DNA of 42,942 nucleotides from Marinisporobacter balticus (GCF_004345705.1 NZ_SLWV01000031.1:1-42942); one strand, 5' to 3'. Shown: positions 15,518 to 24,815, numbered from the stretch's first letter. The notes: generated from the sequence alone by a model not told the origin. Numbers and translations: made by a program.

Positions 15518-16044
15518 GATTTCATCAATATATTTTTCCTTACTTGCCATCATAAATTTTTTCTCTAACCAATTTAAATTTAGTAAATATTCTAATTTAA
15601 AACCTTTTTGTAAGTAGTAATGAAGAAAATACATTTCTCCATCACTACTAATTAGTTTTTTATGTCTTTAACCACCTTTACCTCGTTATTGTATCCAGCC
15701 AATTCCATGCCATATCCACTTATTTGAGCAATTTCTCCAGTTTCAAATAACTTTTCTACAATATCAATAGGTTCTACACAATTATAAGCTTTGTGTAGGC
15801 TAGTATCTTTAAGATTTGGCTCTACTACTATGTTGTATACCATGTTTATATCAGCTTGTTCTTGCTGGTTTTTATCTTGTGCAAGGCTTATGCACTCTAC
15901 ACAAAGAGTTCTAGTAGGTTTTTTAATGGTTATAGTAAATTCCTCTCCATCTCTTTCAAGAATTATATCTTCTCTAATATCTTTTTTAACCTCATATTTT
16001 TCTCTTTGTTCTATAAGGTCTTTGATTTGAAGTTTCTTTGACAT
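15503..16044 (-). CDS. Frameshifted tail assembly chaperone (G-T fusion)
   Basis: The -1 frame continuation of the XkdN-like gene. At the slippery heptamer A AAA AAC (15661-15655) the ribosome can slip one base back, bypass the TAA that comes next, and read 50 more codons to TAG 15503. The extension begins LISSDGEMYFLHYYL and contains LNWLEKKFMMASKEKY, a helical T-domain pattern. The predicted fusion has 180 residues. Many tailed phages make such a G/GT pair just ahead of the tape measure gene; here it is inferred from the sequence. Confidence 0.75.
15652..16044 (-). CDS. Tail assembly chaperone, XkdN-like (unshifted product)
   Basis: 130 residues (MSKKLQIKDLIEQREKYE... with EFTITIKKPTR and LAGYNNEVKVVKDIKN). 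This is the short form of the tail chaperone that would coat the tape measure protein. Its last sense codon is the AAC of the slippery heptamer and its stop follows directly. It lies between the tube and tape measure genes, the fixed position for this protein. Confidence 0.87.
   Translation of the reverse strand: MSKKLQIKDLIEQREKYEVKKDIREDIILERDGEEFTITIKKPTRTLCVECISLAQDKNQQEQADINMVYNIVVEPNLKDTSLHKAYNCVEPIDIVEKLFETGEIAQISGYGMELAGYNNEVKVVKDIKN
15655..15661 (-). promoter_or_regulatory. Programmed -1 frameshift site
   Basis: The heptamer AAAAAAC is in the zero-frame phase A AAA AAC required for tandem slippage, and the zero-frame stop is the next codon. The hairpin at 15493-15517 is too far away to be the usual stimulator. 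Confidence 0.75.
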
Positions 16045-16046
16045 AA

Positions 16047-16484
16047 TTATCTCCTTTCTATTAGATCAACCAAGTCATAATCAGCGAAAGCAAAAGGTAG
16101 TTCTTCTGTTTGCAGTTCTTTTTGTCCAAATTTCATAAGTGTAAATTCATTAAATGTAACTTCACTTAAAGACACGCGCTCGCTACCATATGCATCAGGA
16201 TCAGCCAACTTCCCTACTAGAATAAAAGTAGGCATTTGTCCATCTTTTAACTTTTCTCCTACTAAACTTGCACCTGTTGAATATACTTTTTTAAGTGCCA
16301 AAGTTCCTTCTCCTGCCCATCCAGTCATTTTTTTATGAGTTGCAAGGTCCTCAGCCATATTTACATCTTCATAATTTATAGTTACTTTAGCTTCAAAGCT
16401 ATCTATATCGGCAAGTTTTTCACCATCTAGCCATACTGCTCCAAATGTACCATTTATCTGTTTGTTGCTTTTTATTTTAGCCAT
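16047..16484 (-). CDS. xkdM: Tail tube protein, XkdM-like
   Basis: 145 residues; starts KSNKQINGTFGAVWLDGEKLAD and carries the MTGWAGEGTLALKKVYS block typical of the XkdM/DUF2001 tube family. It polymerises under the sheath, whose gene is directly upstream. Confidence 0.92.
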   Translation of the reverse strand: MAKIKSNKQINGTFGAVWLDGEKLADIDSFEAKVTINYEDVNMAEDLATHKKMTGWAGEGTLALKKVYSTGASLVGEKLKDGQMPTFILVGKLADPDAYGSERVSLSEVTFNEFTLMKFGQKELQTEELPFAFADYDLVDLIERR

Positions 16485-16495
16485 CTATATTCCTC

Positions 16496-17551
16496 CTAGA
16501 TTGAAATACTAAATTCTAGATCTTCCATAGCATCCACAATTTTAATGTTTGCCTTTGCATATACATTAGATCTAAAAGAATTTTCTTTAACTTCTTGGTC
16601 TTTTAATCCACTTGTATCTGTTCCTACGCCTTCCCACGCAAGCCTTTGTGCTTCCACATCAACATCAGCTTTATTTTGGAAATTAGGATCAAGTATTTCA
16701 TCTCCTGCAAGCCCTTTGCAATAAGCATTAACAGATGTGAAGAATAAGACTTGATTATCATAGATATTATTTACCTTGCCTACATAATAGTTATTGAAAG
16801 TATCTCTAATATCATCCTTAATCATATCCATGACTTCAATAATTTTAATTTTTTGGAAGTCTTCTGTTTTTTTAACTGTAGTAGATACAAGTGAATTGAC
16901 ACCTCTACCTATCTTAATCTTCTCTCCATCATTAACTAAAATTAATTGTCCTGCATCAATATCTGCATCAGGCGTAGCACTTTCAGTAATACTTTCAATT
17001 TCAGGTAGAGCATAGTAAGTAGCTGACCTTGTAAACGGTAATCCAGCCAATATGCCAGCTATTCTACAACAATATTCAGCCGTTGTATAAGTCTTATCTC
17101 CTACCTTGATATTAGATGTTGTAAAATTAATAATGCCTTCATGATCTGCTGTTGATGCATTCGGTAATACAGCTTTGAAAGTCTTTTTATCATTGTCTCT
17201 CTTGCTTTTAATCCATGTTTCTATATCTGTTGCATTGGCTAAATCAGGTATAGTAAGATAATTCCACTTTCTACTCCCAAGTCTTGTGAGTGCTACATTG
17301 TAATCTTCTGCTGTAGTGTCTAATCTTTCGCAAATAACTTTTGAAGGCGTTCCCATAAAAGTCTTCTTAATATAATCTAGGTTATCAGCTATCCAATCAG
17401 TTGCTTCTATTTCATCAATGCTTGTATATTCTTTGGTTTCAAATGTTCCAGTATCATCTTTAAGAATAATAGCCACAATTCCCCTAGCACTTCTTTCTAC
17501 AGCTGTTACTGCCTTACCGCTAAATTCAATATTTATTTGTGGTAAACCCAT
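16496..17551 (-). CDS. xkdK: Tail sheath protein, XkdK-like
   Basis: 351 residues. It begins GLPQINIEFSGKAVTAVERS and has ARGIVAIILKDDTG, a middle domain with ITESATPDADIDAGQLILVNDG, and the VVDAMEDLEF-like C-terminus. This is the contractile sheath and makes the phage a myovirus. The second of two adjacent ATG codons (17551) has better spacing from AAGGAGG. Confidence 0.93.
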   Translation of the reverse strand: MGLPQINIEFSGKAVTAVERSARGIVAIILKDDTGTFETKEYTSIDEIEATDWIADNLDYIKKTFMGTPSKVICERLDTTAEDYNVALTRLGSRKWNYLTIPDLANATDIETWIKSKRDNDKKTFKAVLPNASTADHEGIINFTTSNIKVGDKTYTTAEYCCRIAGILAGLPFTRSATYYALPEIESITESATPDADIDAGQLILVNDGEKIKIGRGVNSLVSTTVKKTEDFQKIKIIEVMDMIKDDIRDTFNNYYVGKVNNIYDNQVLFFTSVNAYCKGLAGDEILDPNFQNKADVDVEAQRLAWEGVGTDTSGLKDQEVKENSFRSNVYAKANIKIVDAMEDLEFSISI

Positions 17552-17553
17552 CA

Positions 17554-17976
17554 TTATTCCTCCTTAATATAAAGATTTTCCATAAGATCTGCATCTGGAA
17601 TATCTCTTCCTTCTTCATATTGAATGTCAAAGTAAAACTGTAACACCCCATCAGATACAACGGTTTCAACCTCGTCAATATTGAAATATCTATCTAGCAC
17701 TTTTAATTTAATATCAAATACTTCTTCTAATTTTTCTTGTATTTCTAATATCTCAATACTATGTTTGTACCTATTAGAAGGAAAAAAGTATGTTCTCACT
17801 GTTAATTTTCTATTTATCTGTTCTTCTCCAGTAGGAGACCTTTTAGAATTATCAAATTCAACAAAAAAAGAAGGTCTCTTAAAACCTTCTTCAATATCCC
17901 TACTATTTATTTCTGCTGTAAAATTAGCAGATATAAGACTATTGATAGCTATTTTTATATCTTTTAAGGTTATCAA
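17554..17976 (-). CDS. Tail terminator family protein (XkdJ position)
   Basis: 140 residues; strand-rich with RRxSFFVEFDN-like (FKRPSFFVEFDNSK) and LTVRTYFFPSN, as in tail terminator or completion proteins of PBSX-type phages. It lies between the HK97 gp10-like protein and the sheath, the place of tail terminators. Confidence 0.8.
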   Translation of the reverse strand: MITLKDIKIAINSLISANFTAEINSRDIEEGFKRPSFFVEFDNSKRSPTGEEQINRKLTVRTYFFPSNRYKHSIEILEIQEKLEEVFDIKLKVLDRYFNIDEVETVVSDGVLQFYFDIQYEEGRDIPDADLMENLYIKEE

Positions 17977-17981
17977 TTATA

Positions 17982-18428
17982 TCACAACCCTTTCTCCATC
18001 ATCTCATCAAGCCAATTCTCTAACATGTCAAAATATTGGCTCTCAAATTCTTTTATCCCTTTTTCCAATACATGCTTCCCATGTGTATAGCCTACTTCTT
18101 TACCACCTTTTCCTTTTTTTCCACCACTTACCTGAACATGACCATATTCAATTAAATGCGCATGGGGAGCTGAATTTCTTATCTGTACTTCATAAGAGCC
18201 TTCTCCACGTCTTTTATATGCTTTACCGCGTTTCCAGCCTTTTTGATAATTCCCTGTATCCTTTTTAACTAACTTCCTTGCTTTTCTTGCTACACAAGTC
18301 CTTCCTTTTGTTCCTGCTTTTCTAAGAAACTGATATGTTTCTCTAGGGAATTCTTTTTGAGCTTTCTGGAGTAACTTCTTTTGAAAACTATCTAATTCTT
18401 TTAGGTTAAACCCATCTTCTACAGCCAT
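17982..18428 (-). CDS. HK97 gp10-like head-tail protein (XkdI position)
   Basis: 148 residues, strongly basic. FLRKAGTKGRTCVARKARKLV, DTGNYQKGWKRGKAY and APHAHLIEYGHVQ are the conserved landmarks of the HK97 gp10 family, found in head-tail joining. It overlaps the closure protein by one base. Confidence 0.9.
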   Translation of the reverse strand: MAVEDGFNLKELDSFQKKLLQKAQKEFPRETYQFLRKAGTKGRTCVARKARKLVKKDTGNYQKGWKRGKAYKRRGEGSYEVQIRNSAPHAHLIEYGHVQVSGGKKGKGGKEVGYTHGKHVLEKGIKEFESQYFDMLENWLDEMMEKGL

Positions 18429-18757
18429 TACTCCGCCACCTCTTCTGCGAATATCTCAAGCTGCTCATTCTTGAAATGTGGATTTAATATATACTTGATA
18501 TCAAATCTTTTTTTTCTAAACATAATATACATATCCTGTGTAATATCTTTTCCTGATTCATATCTTACTATAATTTTGTGAGTAGTATTAGAAAGAATAG
18601 TATCAGCTTGTTGCGTTTGAAGTTTAGCAGTTTGTGGGATTATAGCTGCCCAAATAGTTTTAATATTAATATCTATATAATCTACTTCGCCTAGTTCATT
18701 CTCTATTTTTCCTCTTCCGAAAACCTCTATTCTATGTCTTAAATCTCCAATTTTCAT
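18428..18757 (-). CDS. Phage head closure / head-tail adaptor
   Basis: 109 residues of the SPP1 gp16-like type: begins MKIGDLRHRIEVFGRGK and has TIWAAIIPQTAKLQ and RFDIKYILNPHFKNE. It seals the connector to hold DNA in the head. Confidence 0.88.
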   Translation of the reverse strand: MKIGDLRHRIEVFGRGKIENELGEVDYIDINIKTIWAAIIPQTAKLQTQQADTILSNTTHKIIVRYESGKDITQDMYIMFRKKRFDIKYILNPHFKNEQLEIFAEEVAE

Positions 18758-18760
18758 ATT

Positions 18761-19057
18761 CTACTCCACCGTTTCATCAGTAATGGTGTCTGTATAATCA
18801 CATGATAAAGTCATATGTGTCTTAATCATCTCATAACTTTCTTGGAATCTTTCAGCTTCTTTACCATCAGTACTATAATTTGCTTTGCAATAAACTGTTA
18901 CTGCCCTAATTATCAATGGATCAGTATCTATTATTTTACTTTCTAATACACCACTTAATTTCAAATCTGCTTTTGCTGCATCAATCAGATCTTGTATCTC
19001 TTCATCTAGATCAGTTCCATCTGCTCTTAAAGAATTTTTGATCTTATCTAGTAGCAT
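18761..19057 (-). CDS. Head-tail connector, gp6-like
   Basis: 98 residues with IKNSLRADGTDLDEEIQDLIDAAKADL and RAVTVYCKANYS, the pattern of the gp6/YqbG-like connector family. It lies between the capsid terminator and the closure gene. Confidence 0.88.
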   Translation of the reverse strand: MLLDKIKNSLRADGTDLDEEIQDLIDAAKADLKLSGVLESKIIDTDPLIIRAVTVYCKANYSTDGKEAERFQESYEMIKTHMTLSCDYTDTITDETVE

Positions 19058-19079
19058 TTATTCACTTCCTTTCTTATGT

Positions 19080-19110
19080 AAAAAAGAAGGAAATAAATTC
19101 CCTTCTTTTT
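19080..19110 (-). terminator. Intrinsic terminator after the capsid gene
   Basis: A perfect 10-bp stem (AAAAAGAAGG 19081-19090 with 19101-19110) followed by T on the minus strand. It overlaps the capsid stop codon and would reduce transcription into the connector and tail genes, favouring capsid output. Confidence 0.75.
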
Positions 19111-20285
19111 TAAGCTACAGCTTCATTGATCTTAACAAATGCTTCATCTAATGCTGGTTTACCGTCTGCAACAGCAAGCCCTCTATAAGTTATTTTGCCA
19201 CTTCTAAATCCTGCTGAACGGTCTGAATCAATCTCAGGAGATTTGCTAAAGTTCATGTAATAGTAATTCATATCTCCTAACACGATCGTATCATCTGGAA
19301 CATAATCATCGAGAATGATTGGGTAACCTAATATTGTCATGGCTGCTTTGTCTTGTGCGTTGTAAGTGAAAATAGGTTGTTTGGTATCATCTTTGATTTT
19401 TCTTACTCCACCAAATAACATTTTTCTATTCATTACAAATACCGCGTTGTTGTGATACATGGTTGGTAATAGTGCTAGCGCATCCATAAAATTGTCATAT
19501 CCTACTGCGCCACCATTAACCCAAGTAGTAGAATTTGTTGTATCCCAAGTAATTCCTCCAAGTATTCCGGTAGGTTCTCCAGATCCACTACCATTCACAA
19601 TAGCATTTTCAATAGCAATTGAAAGTTGTCTGCCGATTTCGCCCGCTATATAAGTTTCGAAAGCATCAATAGCCATAGCATCAGCCGCTGCTGATATTTC
19701 AACCAATTTGATTAATTCATAACCAGCTAGATTTACAGTTACTACTGTATCATCGGCTGGAGTACCATCAGCACCTTCTGTCTTCCATGAAGCAGCATTT
19801 TTTGCATTTGAAATTACTAACGATAGATTACCTGGCATATACGATACATTAATCTTATCAAACAAAGCTGATGTTTGTCGTAGCTTATCAATGATCATAT
19901 TCATTGTAGTTGTTGGAACCGCTGCACCAGCACTACCAACACTAGTTGTTAATGCTCTCTGTTCAACTTCATTCAAATCTTTTCCTTGCAGTCTTTTTAA
20001 ATATGCACTTCTATATTCAGGCGTAGCTAGTAAAGTGTCTTTTTCCATTTCACCAAAATTCCTTTGTTGTGGAATAACTGGTTGAACAATTGGATTTGCA
20101 TCAATATTTCCTGCGTTGATTCCATCTGCAATAGCCTTTCTTCTTTCAATATCTTTTACCTCTGAATCAAGATTTCTAAGCTCTGTTTCTAATTCATCAA
20201 GCTTTACTGCAGTATCTCCGCTTTCAAGCAACCCTCTAATTTCCAACTTTCTTTTTTGTATTTCTTTTAATCTTTTTTCAAACAT
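19110..20285 (-). CDS. Major capsid protein, HK97 fold
   Basis: 391 residues. The first 75 residues are a coiled-coil delta scaffold (KRLKEIQKRKLEIRGLLESG...), probably removed by the protease encoded upstream. Then come SVGSAGAAVPTTTMNMIIDKL, the NGSGSGEPTGILGG block and IILDDYVPDDTIVLGDMNYYYM, all characteristic of HK97 capsids. Confidence 0.95.
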   Translation of the reverse strand: MFEKRLKEIQKRKLEIRGLLESGDTAVKLDELETELRNLDSEVKDIERRKAIADGINAGNIDANPIVQPVIPQQRNFGEMEKDTLLATPEYRSAYLKRLQGKDLNEVEQRALTTSVGSAGAAVPTTTMNMIIDKLRQTSALFDKINVSYMPGNLSLVISNAKNAASWKTEGADGTPADDTVVTVNLAGYELIKLVEISAAADAMAIDAFETYIAGEIGRQLSIAIENAIVNGSGSGEPTGILGGITWDTTNSTTWVNGGAVGYDNFMDALALLPTMYHNNAVFVMNRKMLFGGVRKIKDDTKQPIFTYNAQDKAAMTILGYPIILDDYVPDDTIVLGDMNYYYMNFSKSPEIDSDRSAGFRSGKITYRGLAVADGKPALDEAFVKINEAVA

Positions 20286-20304
20286 AACTATTTCCTCCTT
20301 TAAA

Positions 20305-20937
20305 TTATAAGTAAGTTTTGAGTATCAATTTCTTACGCAATTCAGCATTCTCCAACACCTTGTGCTCCTTCTCTCTCTCCAGTTCAAAGAAACTCCTTGC
20401 AGAAATTGAAGTTGTATCATATGCGGGAATATCCACCGCTGAAACATCATATATTTTTTTAATTTTTCTAATGGTCCTTATATGGTTATCAGAATCATAA
20501 CTTGATTCTTGTACAGTAAAAGCAAAACTCATACGATCTATATAACCGCCTTTAATTTCTTCATAAAGTTTTCTTCCTTCTTCTGTTCCATCTAATTTTG
20601 CGCGAATAAAAAGACCTTTAGAATCTGTTTTTAATTCTAAGGTCTTATTTCTTGTTCTTGCCATTACTTTGCCAGAATGATTATAATTAAATATTACATC
20701 TGACATATCAGCTTCATTAAAAGCTTTATCATCAATTTGTTCTTTATATTCAATGCCATCGTACTCCCAAAGAACAGTAGGTTCATTATATGTTGCTGCA
20801 TATCCTTCTACATATAATTCTTTTGATTGACCACCTTCGCCTTTGCTATCAGAAGCTCTAATTTCAAATTCTTTAAACTGTCTAAATTCCCTGTTTTCTC
20901 TTTTTAGTTTATCATTCTTCACTATTTCAATTGTCAT
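20305..20937 (-). CDS. HK97 family prohead protease
   Basis: 210 residues from ATG 20937 (AAGGAG upstream; an ATG 54 bp earlier lacks a good site and overlaps portal more). Motifs are VEGYAATYNEPTVLW, the catalytic-histidine FNYNHSGKVMART and GYIDRMSFAFTVQ, ending in VSAVDIPAYDTTSISAR. It matures the capsid. Confidence 0.92.
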   Translation of the reverse strand: MTIEIVKNDKLKRENREFRQFKEFEIRASDSKGEGGQSKELYVEGYAATYNEPTVLWEYDGIEYKEQIDDKAFNEADMSDVIFNYNHSGKVMARTRNKTLELKTDSKGLFIRAKLDGTEEGRKLYEEIKGGYIDRMSFAFTVQESSYDSDNHIRTIRKIKKIYDVSAVDIPAYDTTSISARSFFELEREKEHKVLENAELRKKLILKTYL

Positions 20938-22144
20938 TGTTATCATCTCCTTCCACACCTTGATATTTATCAGCTTTATCTGCTGATACATAATTAAGAC
21001 TTACAATTCGTTTATCGCCATCTTCAACAGGAGCCATATTAAGTATTTCTCTTGCTTCATTAATACTTAAAACACCCATCGGCATTAACTGCTGTATCAA
21101 TAATGTTTTAGTTCTATTTGAAGCATACGCAAGTCTATTGGATTCAAAAATTATTTCATTTCCAAACCCTTTCTCTCTTGGAGAAAATATTTTTGAAGTG
21201 AATTGCAAACTCATTTGTATTGCAATAGGTTCTATTACTGATTCATAAAAAGCATTCCATTGGTTTTCATCATAATTGCTCATAACAATTTCTTTACTAA
21301 CCCCAAAATACTTATAAACCTTCTGTTCTATTAAATCCATTTGTGGACTATTTATTAGTTTGGGTTCACTATTAAGTGGTATGTAATCAGCTTTAGCGTC
21401 TGTAGCAGCAACACCACCACTATTGTTAATATTCATGTATTCTTCCATGAATTTGTTTTTTTGCTTTGTCATATCTTCTTGTCTTAATGTTGTCGTAAAT
21501 TTTAAAAGACCTCTTAAAAACGCAGATGATTTTACAGCATTTATAATACCTTGATCTGTGGTATTGATTAATTCTAAGGTTGGATATAAAGCATGATCGT
21601 TGGGTTCTCCATAAAAGTCATTTTTATAAAAAAACCTTCTTAAATGAATTAATTCTGTATAAGCCAATGTTATCTTTTGTCCCCCAAGAAAATGAAACTT
21701 TGCATAAATTTCACCTTGATACTCAAGTAATTCAGTTGTGCTTGCATTTATTGGATAAAATCCTCTGATGTTTCCTAAATCACCATAATCAATATAAATA
21801 AAGCTGTTATTCTGTATGTATAGTTGAGTAATGACTTTATAATAAAATGTATAAGCATCCATAAATGGATTCGGTTGAATTTGAAGTAAGTTTTCTATAT
21901 TGTCATGTACTGCTGTTACATTTTCATTAGTTTTCCTAATGTGTTTAGGAACTAATTTGGCTCCATTTCTTGCAATAGCATCTACCGCAGCTCTAACTAT
22001 ATCACTTGAATATGCTTCATTACCAAACTGACTGAACACTGGCATATATCCGTTAAGCATTTTGAGTTGTGTAGCTTCCCCACCTGGTTGTATATGGTTA
22101 TTTCCAAAAATCAAATTAAATAAACTACGTTTTTTTTTTGCCAA
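20927..22144 (-). CDS. Portal protein, HK97 type
   Basis: About 405 residues from TTG 22144, which has AAAGGAGGTG just upstream; an ATG at 22183 lies before that ribosome site and overlaps the terminase. Landmarks are YSSDIVRAAVDAIARNGAKL, the LLQIQPNPFMDAYTFYYKV block and YFGVSKEIVMSNYDENQWNAFY. It forms the dodecameric DNA channel. It overlaps the protease start by 11 bp. Confidence 0.93.
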   Translation of the reverse strand: MAKKKRSLFNLIFGNNHIQPGGEATQLKMLNGYMPVFSQFGNEAYSSDIVRAAVDAIARNGAKLVPKHIRKTNENVTAVHDNIENLLQIQPNPFMDAYTFYYKVITQLYIQNNSFIYIDYGDLGNIRGFYPINASTTELLEYQGEIYAKFHFLGGQKITLAYTELIHLRRFFYKNDFYGEPNDHALYPTLELINTTDQGIINAVKSSAFLRGLLKFTTTLRQEDMTKQKNKFMEEYMNINNSGGVAATDAKADYIPLNSEPKLINSPQMDLIEQKVYKYFGVSKEIVMSNYDENQWNAFYESVIEPIAIQMSLQFTSKIFSPREKGFGNEIIFESNRLAYASNRTKTLLIQQLMPMGVLSINEAREILNMAPVEDGDKRIVSLNYVSADKADKYQGVEGDDNNDN

Positions 22145-22157
22145 ATTTTCACCTCCT

Positions 22158-23825
22158 TTAAATGACGTTAAAATACTCGTCATAGTGATCCTTTAGAACA
22201 ATATAACCATTTATTAAAGAGATAGTACCATCTATTCGCTTTCGATTATCTCCCCCTTTTATAGGCTGAATATTTCCATTAATATCTGTTTTGATTTCAG
22301 TATTACTTAAACACCACATATCTATCGGATTACAATTGTGAACTATTTTATTGGCTTTTAAGTCTGCTTTTAATTCTTTCATTGGAGCAGATAAAGTATG
22401 AACCCCTTGCCTTACAGGAATCATTGTATCTTTACCAAATTCATCTTTGAATGCTCTTAATAATGAATCATCTATGTGCCAAGGATCATACCCTATATAC
22501 AAAATATATAAATCTTCTTCATCTCTTAACTCTTTAAACCAATCAAGGAATACTATTTTGTCTACTTTGTTTCCTGAATAAGTTCTTAATATTCCTTGTC
22601 TTTCCCATAATAAATAAGGAACATTATCTCTTTCTTTCCTATTGCCATCTTGAGATATCTTTTCTAAAACTTCTTCAGGCATCCAATACATAGATTTTAA
22701 ATAGATTTTATTATCTCCTGGTCGCATACAAAGAGCTTTAGCTGAATTTAAATCTATTGTATCAGCAGCATCAAATCCGCCTATTCCATATCTAAAACCC
22801 ATTTCTTCAAATTTGAATTTCTGTTTGTTTTCAACTTCATCCCATGTTAACCATGCACTAGCTGAATTTTCTTTCATGTTGAAATCTTTTACCATCACAG
22901 TTGGCTTAAAACTAGGATCATCTTTAGCTTTTGCTACACACTCTCTTAAGAAATCTATATTCTTAATGGTTCCAAGTCCTGGGTTTGCTTTTATCCAGCA
23001 ATCTTCTTTGTCCCATTCATCCTTATTATCTAATTCGTAAATAAATGGTAAAAAGTGTTCATTTTTTATTTTGCCATCTAAAATATCACAAGCATATTCA
23101 TATTGTGCATCAAAAATATTATCTCTTACAAATCCATTGGTAGTTATGCAAAATAAAAGTGGTTGCCTTCTAGCACTCATTGACTGTTTCATCAAGTCAT
23201 AGATATCTCTATTTTTTATAGCTGCTAACTCGTCAATAATTATTCCATGCCCATTCAGTCCGTCAAGGCTGTTACTATTGCTTGCTAGCGACTGAATTGT
23301 GCCCATGTTGTATTCAAAATATAAATCAGATTGTCTTTTTCTGATATGCTTATTTAAATTTGGACTTTGCTTAATCATCTTATGTGCTTCATTAAACCCT
23401 TTTTTAGCCTGTTCTAATTTAGTAGCAATATTATATATTTCTGGTGAACCTTCGTTATCTCCTACTAATAAATGAATCTCTGTTGCAGACATTTCAGTTG
23501 TTTTTCCATTTTTACGCCCTTCAACTGTTAAAACTTCATTGTATTGTCTAAGCATAGTGTCTTGATGCACAAATCCAAAGATCGCTTGAAATTTAGCTTT
23601 TTGAAATAATTGCAATTCTAAACTAGCTCCCAATTGTCCTTGCGCTTGTTTGCAAAATGTTTGTATAAAATCAATAGGTCTATTTGCTAACTCTTCATCG
23701 AATACCCAAGGACCTGTTTTTTTGTAAAGTTTATTAAGTAACATCTCATAAACTTGTTTAATCCTATGACAAGAAACTATTTTATTATCCAAAATTTTAG
23801 TACCGTATTCTTCTAAGAAAGTCAT
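22158..23825 (-). CDS. terL: Terminase large subunit
   Basis: 555 residues. ATPase: Walker A GRKNGKTT (103-110) and Walker B IIIDEL (195-200). Nuclease: acidic residues in GGFDAADTIDL, GYDPWH and RIDGTISLINGY. This is the Terminase_1 (HK97/phi C31-like) class. It follows the small subunit with a 4-base overlap. The class is often of cos type, in keeping with the HNH gene nearby. Confidence 0.95.
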   Translation of the reverse strand: MTFLEEYGTKILDNKIVSCHRIKQVYEMLLNKLYKKTGPWVFDEELANRPIDFIQTFCKQAQGQLGASLELQLFQKAKFQAIFGFVHQDTMLRQYNEVLTVEGRKNGKTTEMSATEIHLLVGDNEGSPEIYNIATKLEQAKKGFNEAHKMIKQSPNLNKHIRKRQSDLYFEYNMGTIQSLASNSNSLDGLNGHGIIIDELAAIKNRDIYDLMKQSMSARRQPLLFCITTNGFVRDNIFDAQYEYACDILDGKIKNEHFLPFIYELDNKDEWDKEDCWIKANPGLGTIKNIDFLRECVAKAKDDPSFKPTVMVKDFNMKENSASAWLTWDEVENKQKFKFEEMGFRYGIGGFDAADTIDLNSAKALCMRPGDNKIYLKSMYWMPEEVLEKISQDGNRKERDNVPYLLWERQGILRTYSGNKVDKIVFLDWFKELRDEEDLYILYIGYDPWHIDDSLLRAFKDEFGKDTMIPVRQGVHTLSAPMKELKADLKANKIVHNCNPIDMWCLSNTEIKTDINGNIQPIKGGDNRKRIDGTISLINGYIVLKDHYDEYFNVI

Positions 23826-24214
23826 TTGTTTATGCCCTTCTTCACAAAATCCATTAGAGCATCAACTTCTGGTTTTTTTTCTTCTTCTGGAAATAAATCA
23901 ATTAGTTGCTTCATCACATTTGAGTATCTACTGATCATAGTTGTATATATTTCTACCATTGGATTTTTTCTTATGAACTTCTGTTCTCCTTGCTCAAATA
24001 ATTCTGTTGTACCTTTTTCAAGAATATTTTCTCTAAGCTCCTGGAGAGTAATTTTCATAAATGCAGCTTCATTAATCAGCCCTTCTAAAACCTTAGTTTT
24101 TTCTTTTGGTAATTTCTTATATAATTTTTTTACTCTTGCTATTTCTGATTTAATTTCTTTTTCTTTCAAAACCTTGACTGTATTTTCTCTTAAATTATTG
24201 TTCGGTTTCTGCAT
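23822..24214 (-). CDS. terS: Terminase small subunit, P27-like
   Basis: 130 residues, helical, with INEAAFMKITLQELRENILEKG and FIRKNPMVEIYTTMISRYSNVMKQL, as in the P27 small-terminase family. It recognises the packaging site. GGGGAGGGGG precedes the ATG. Confidence 0.88.
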   Translation of the reverse strand: MQKPNNNLRENTVKVLKEKEIKSEIARVKKLYKKLPKEKTKVLEGLINEAAFMKITLQELRENILEKGTTELFEQGEQKFIRKNPMVEIYTTMISRYSNVMKQLIDLFPEEEKKPEVDALMDFVKKGINK

Positions 24215-24303
24215 TTTTTGTACCCCCTCCCCTTTTCAAATTTTTCTCACGCAGTGTTTTTGTTGTTCCACTTCGGTCTCTTGGGATTATACCCCTTGAA
24301 TTT

Positions 24304-24606
24304 TTATAGGGGGGACTGTATAAGATTACCTTTTTCATCAAACATTAATCCTTCTCTGGTTATTTCTTTATGGTTACTATGGTGTTCCTTGTTGTGACAA
24401 TCTTGGCACAAGTATTCTAAGTTCTCCCAGCTAAGAGTTAAATAGAGATCATTAATGTTGTTTGGTGTTAACTTTGTTTTATGATGAACTATATACCCTG
24501 GTCTCTTACATCTTTCACATAATCCAAATACACTTTTGATATATCCTTCTCTACATTTCTTCCATGCTTTACTTTTATAAAATGATTTTGCGAATTCCTT
24601 AGCCAT
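24304..24606 (-). CDS. HNH endonuclease
   Basis: 100 residues: zinc cysteines C30xxC33 and C67xxC70, HH at 41-42 (YIVHHKTKL), N62 (WENLEYLC) and H71. HNH proteins beside terminase genes are needed for cos cleavage in HK97-like phages. It is the first gene of the late operon, behind the two dyads at 24686-24796. Confidence 0.92.
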   Translation of the reverse strand: MAKEFAKSFYKSKAWKKCREGYIKSVFGLCERCKRPGYIVHHKTKLTPNNINDLYLTLSWENLEYLCQDCHNKEHHSNHKEITREGLMFDEKGNLIQSPL

Positions 24607-24685
24607 AAAAACCCACCTTAAAAATTGCTTATTTTTACACGAATATTATTTATTTAATTAATTATATTGTTCGTTTTTTCCTCTT

Positions 24686-24796
24686 TGAATGTCCTATTTA
24701 TATATAGAATCAGACATTCACTTTATTTTTTTTCTACTATATAAGTTCTTATTTTCTTGTCCATCAATGTCTAGTACCCTTAAAATAAGACATTCA
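24686..24796 (-). promoter_or_regulatory. Paired dyads upstream of the late operon
   Basis: TGAATGTC (24686-24693) and GACATTCA (24713-24720) form a perfect 8-bp dyad spaced by 19 bp. A second dyad, TCAATGTC (24764-24771) with GACATTCA (24789-24796), is spaced by 17 bp with one mismatch. The centres are about 77 bp apart. They occupy the only sizeable gap ahead of the late genes and are probable sites for a late activator such as the ArpU-like protein. Confidence 0.6.
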
Positions 24797-24815
24797 TTGC
24801 CTAAAAAAAAATAAA

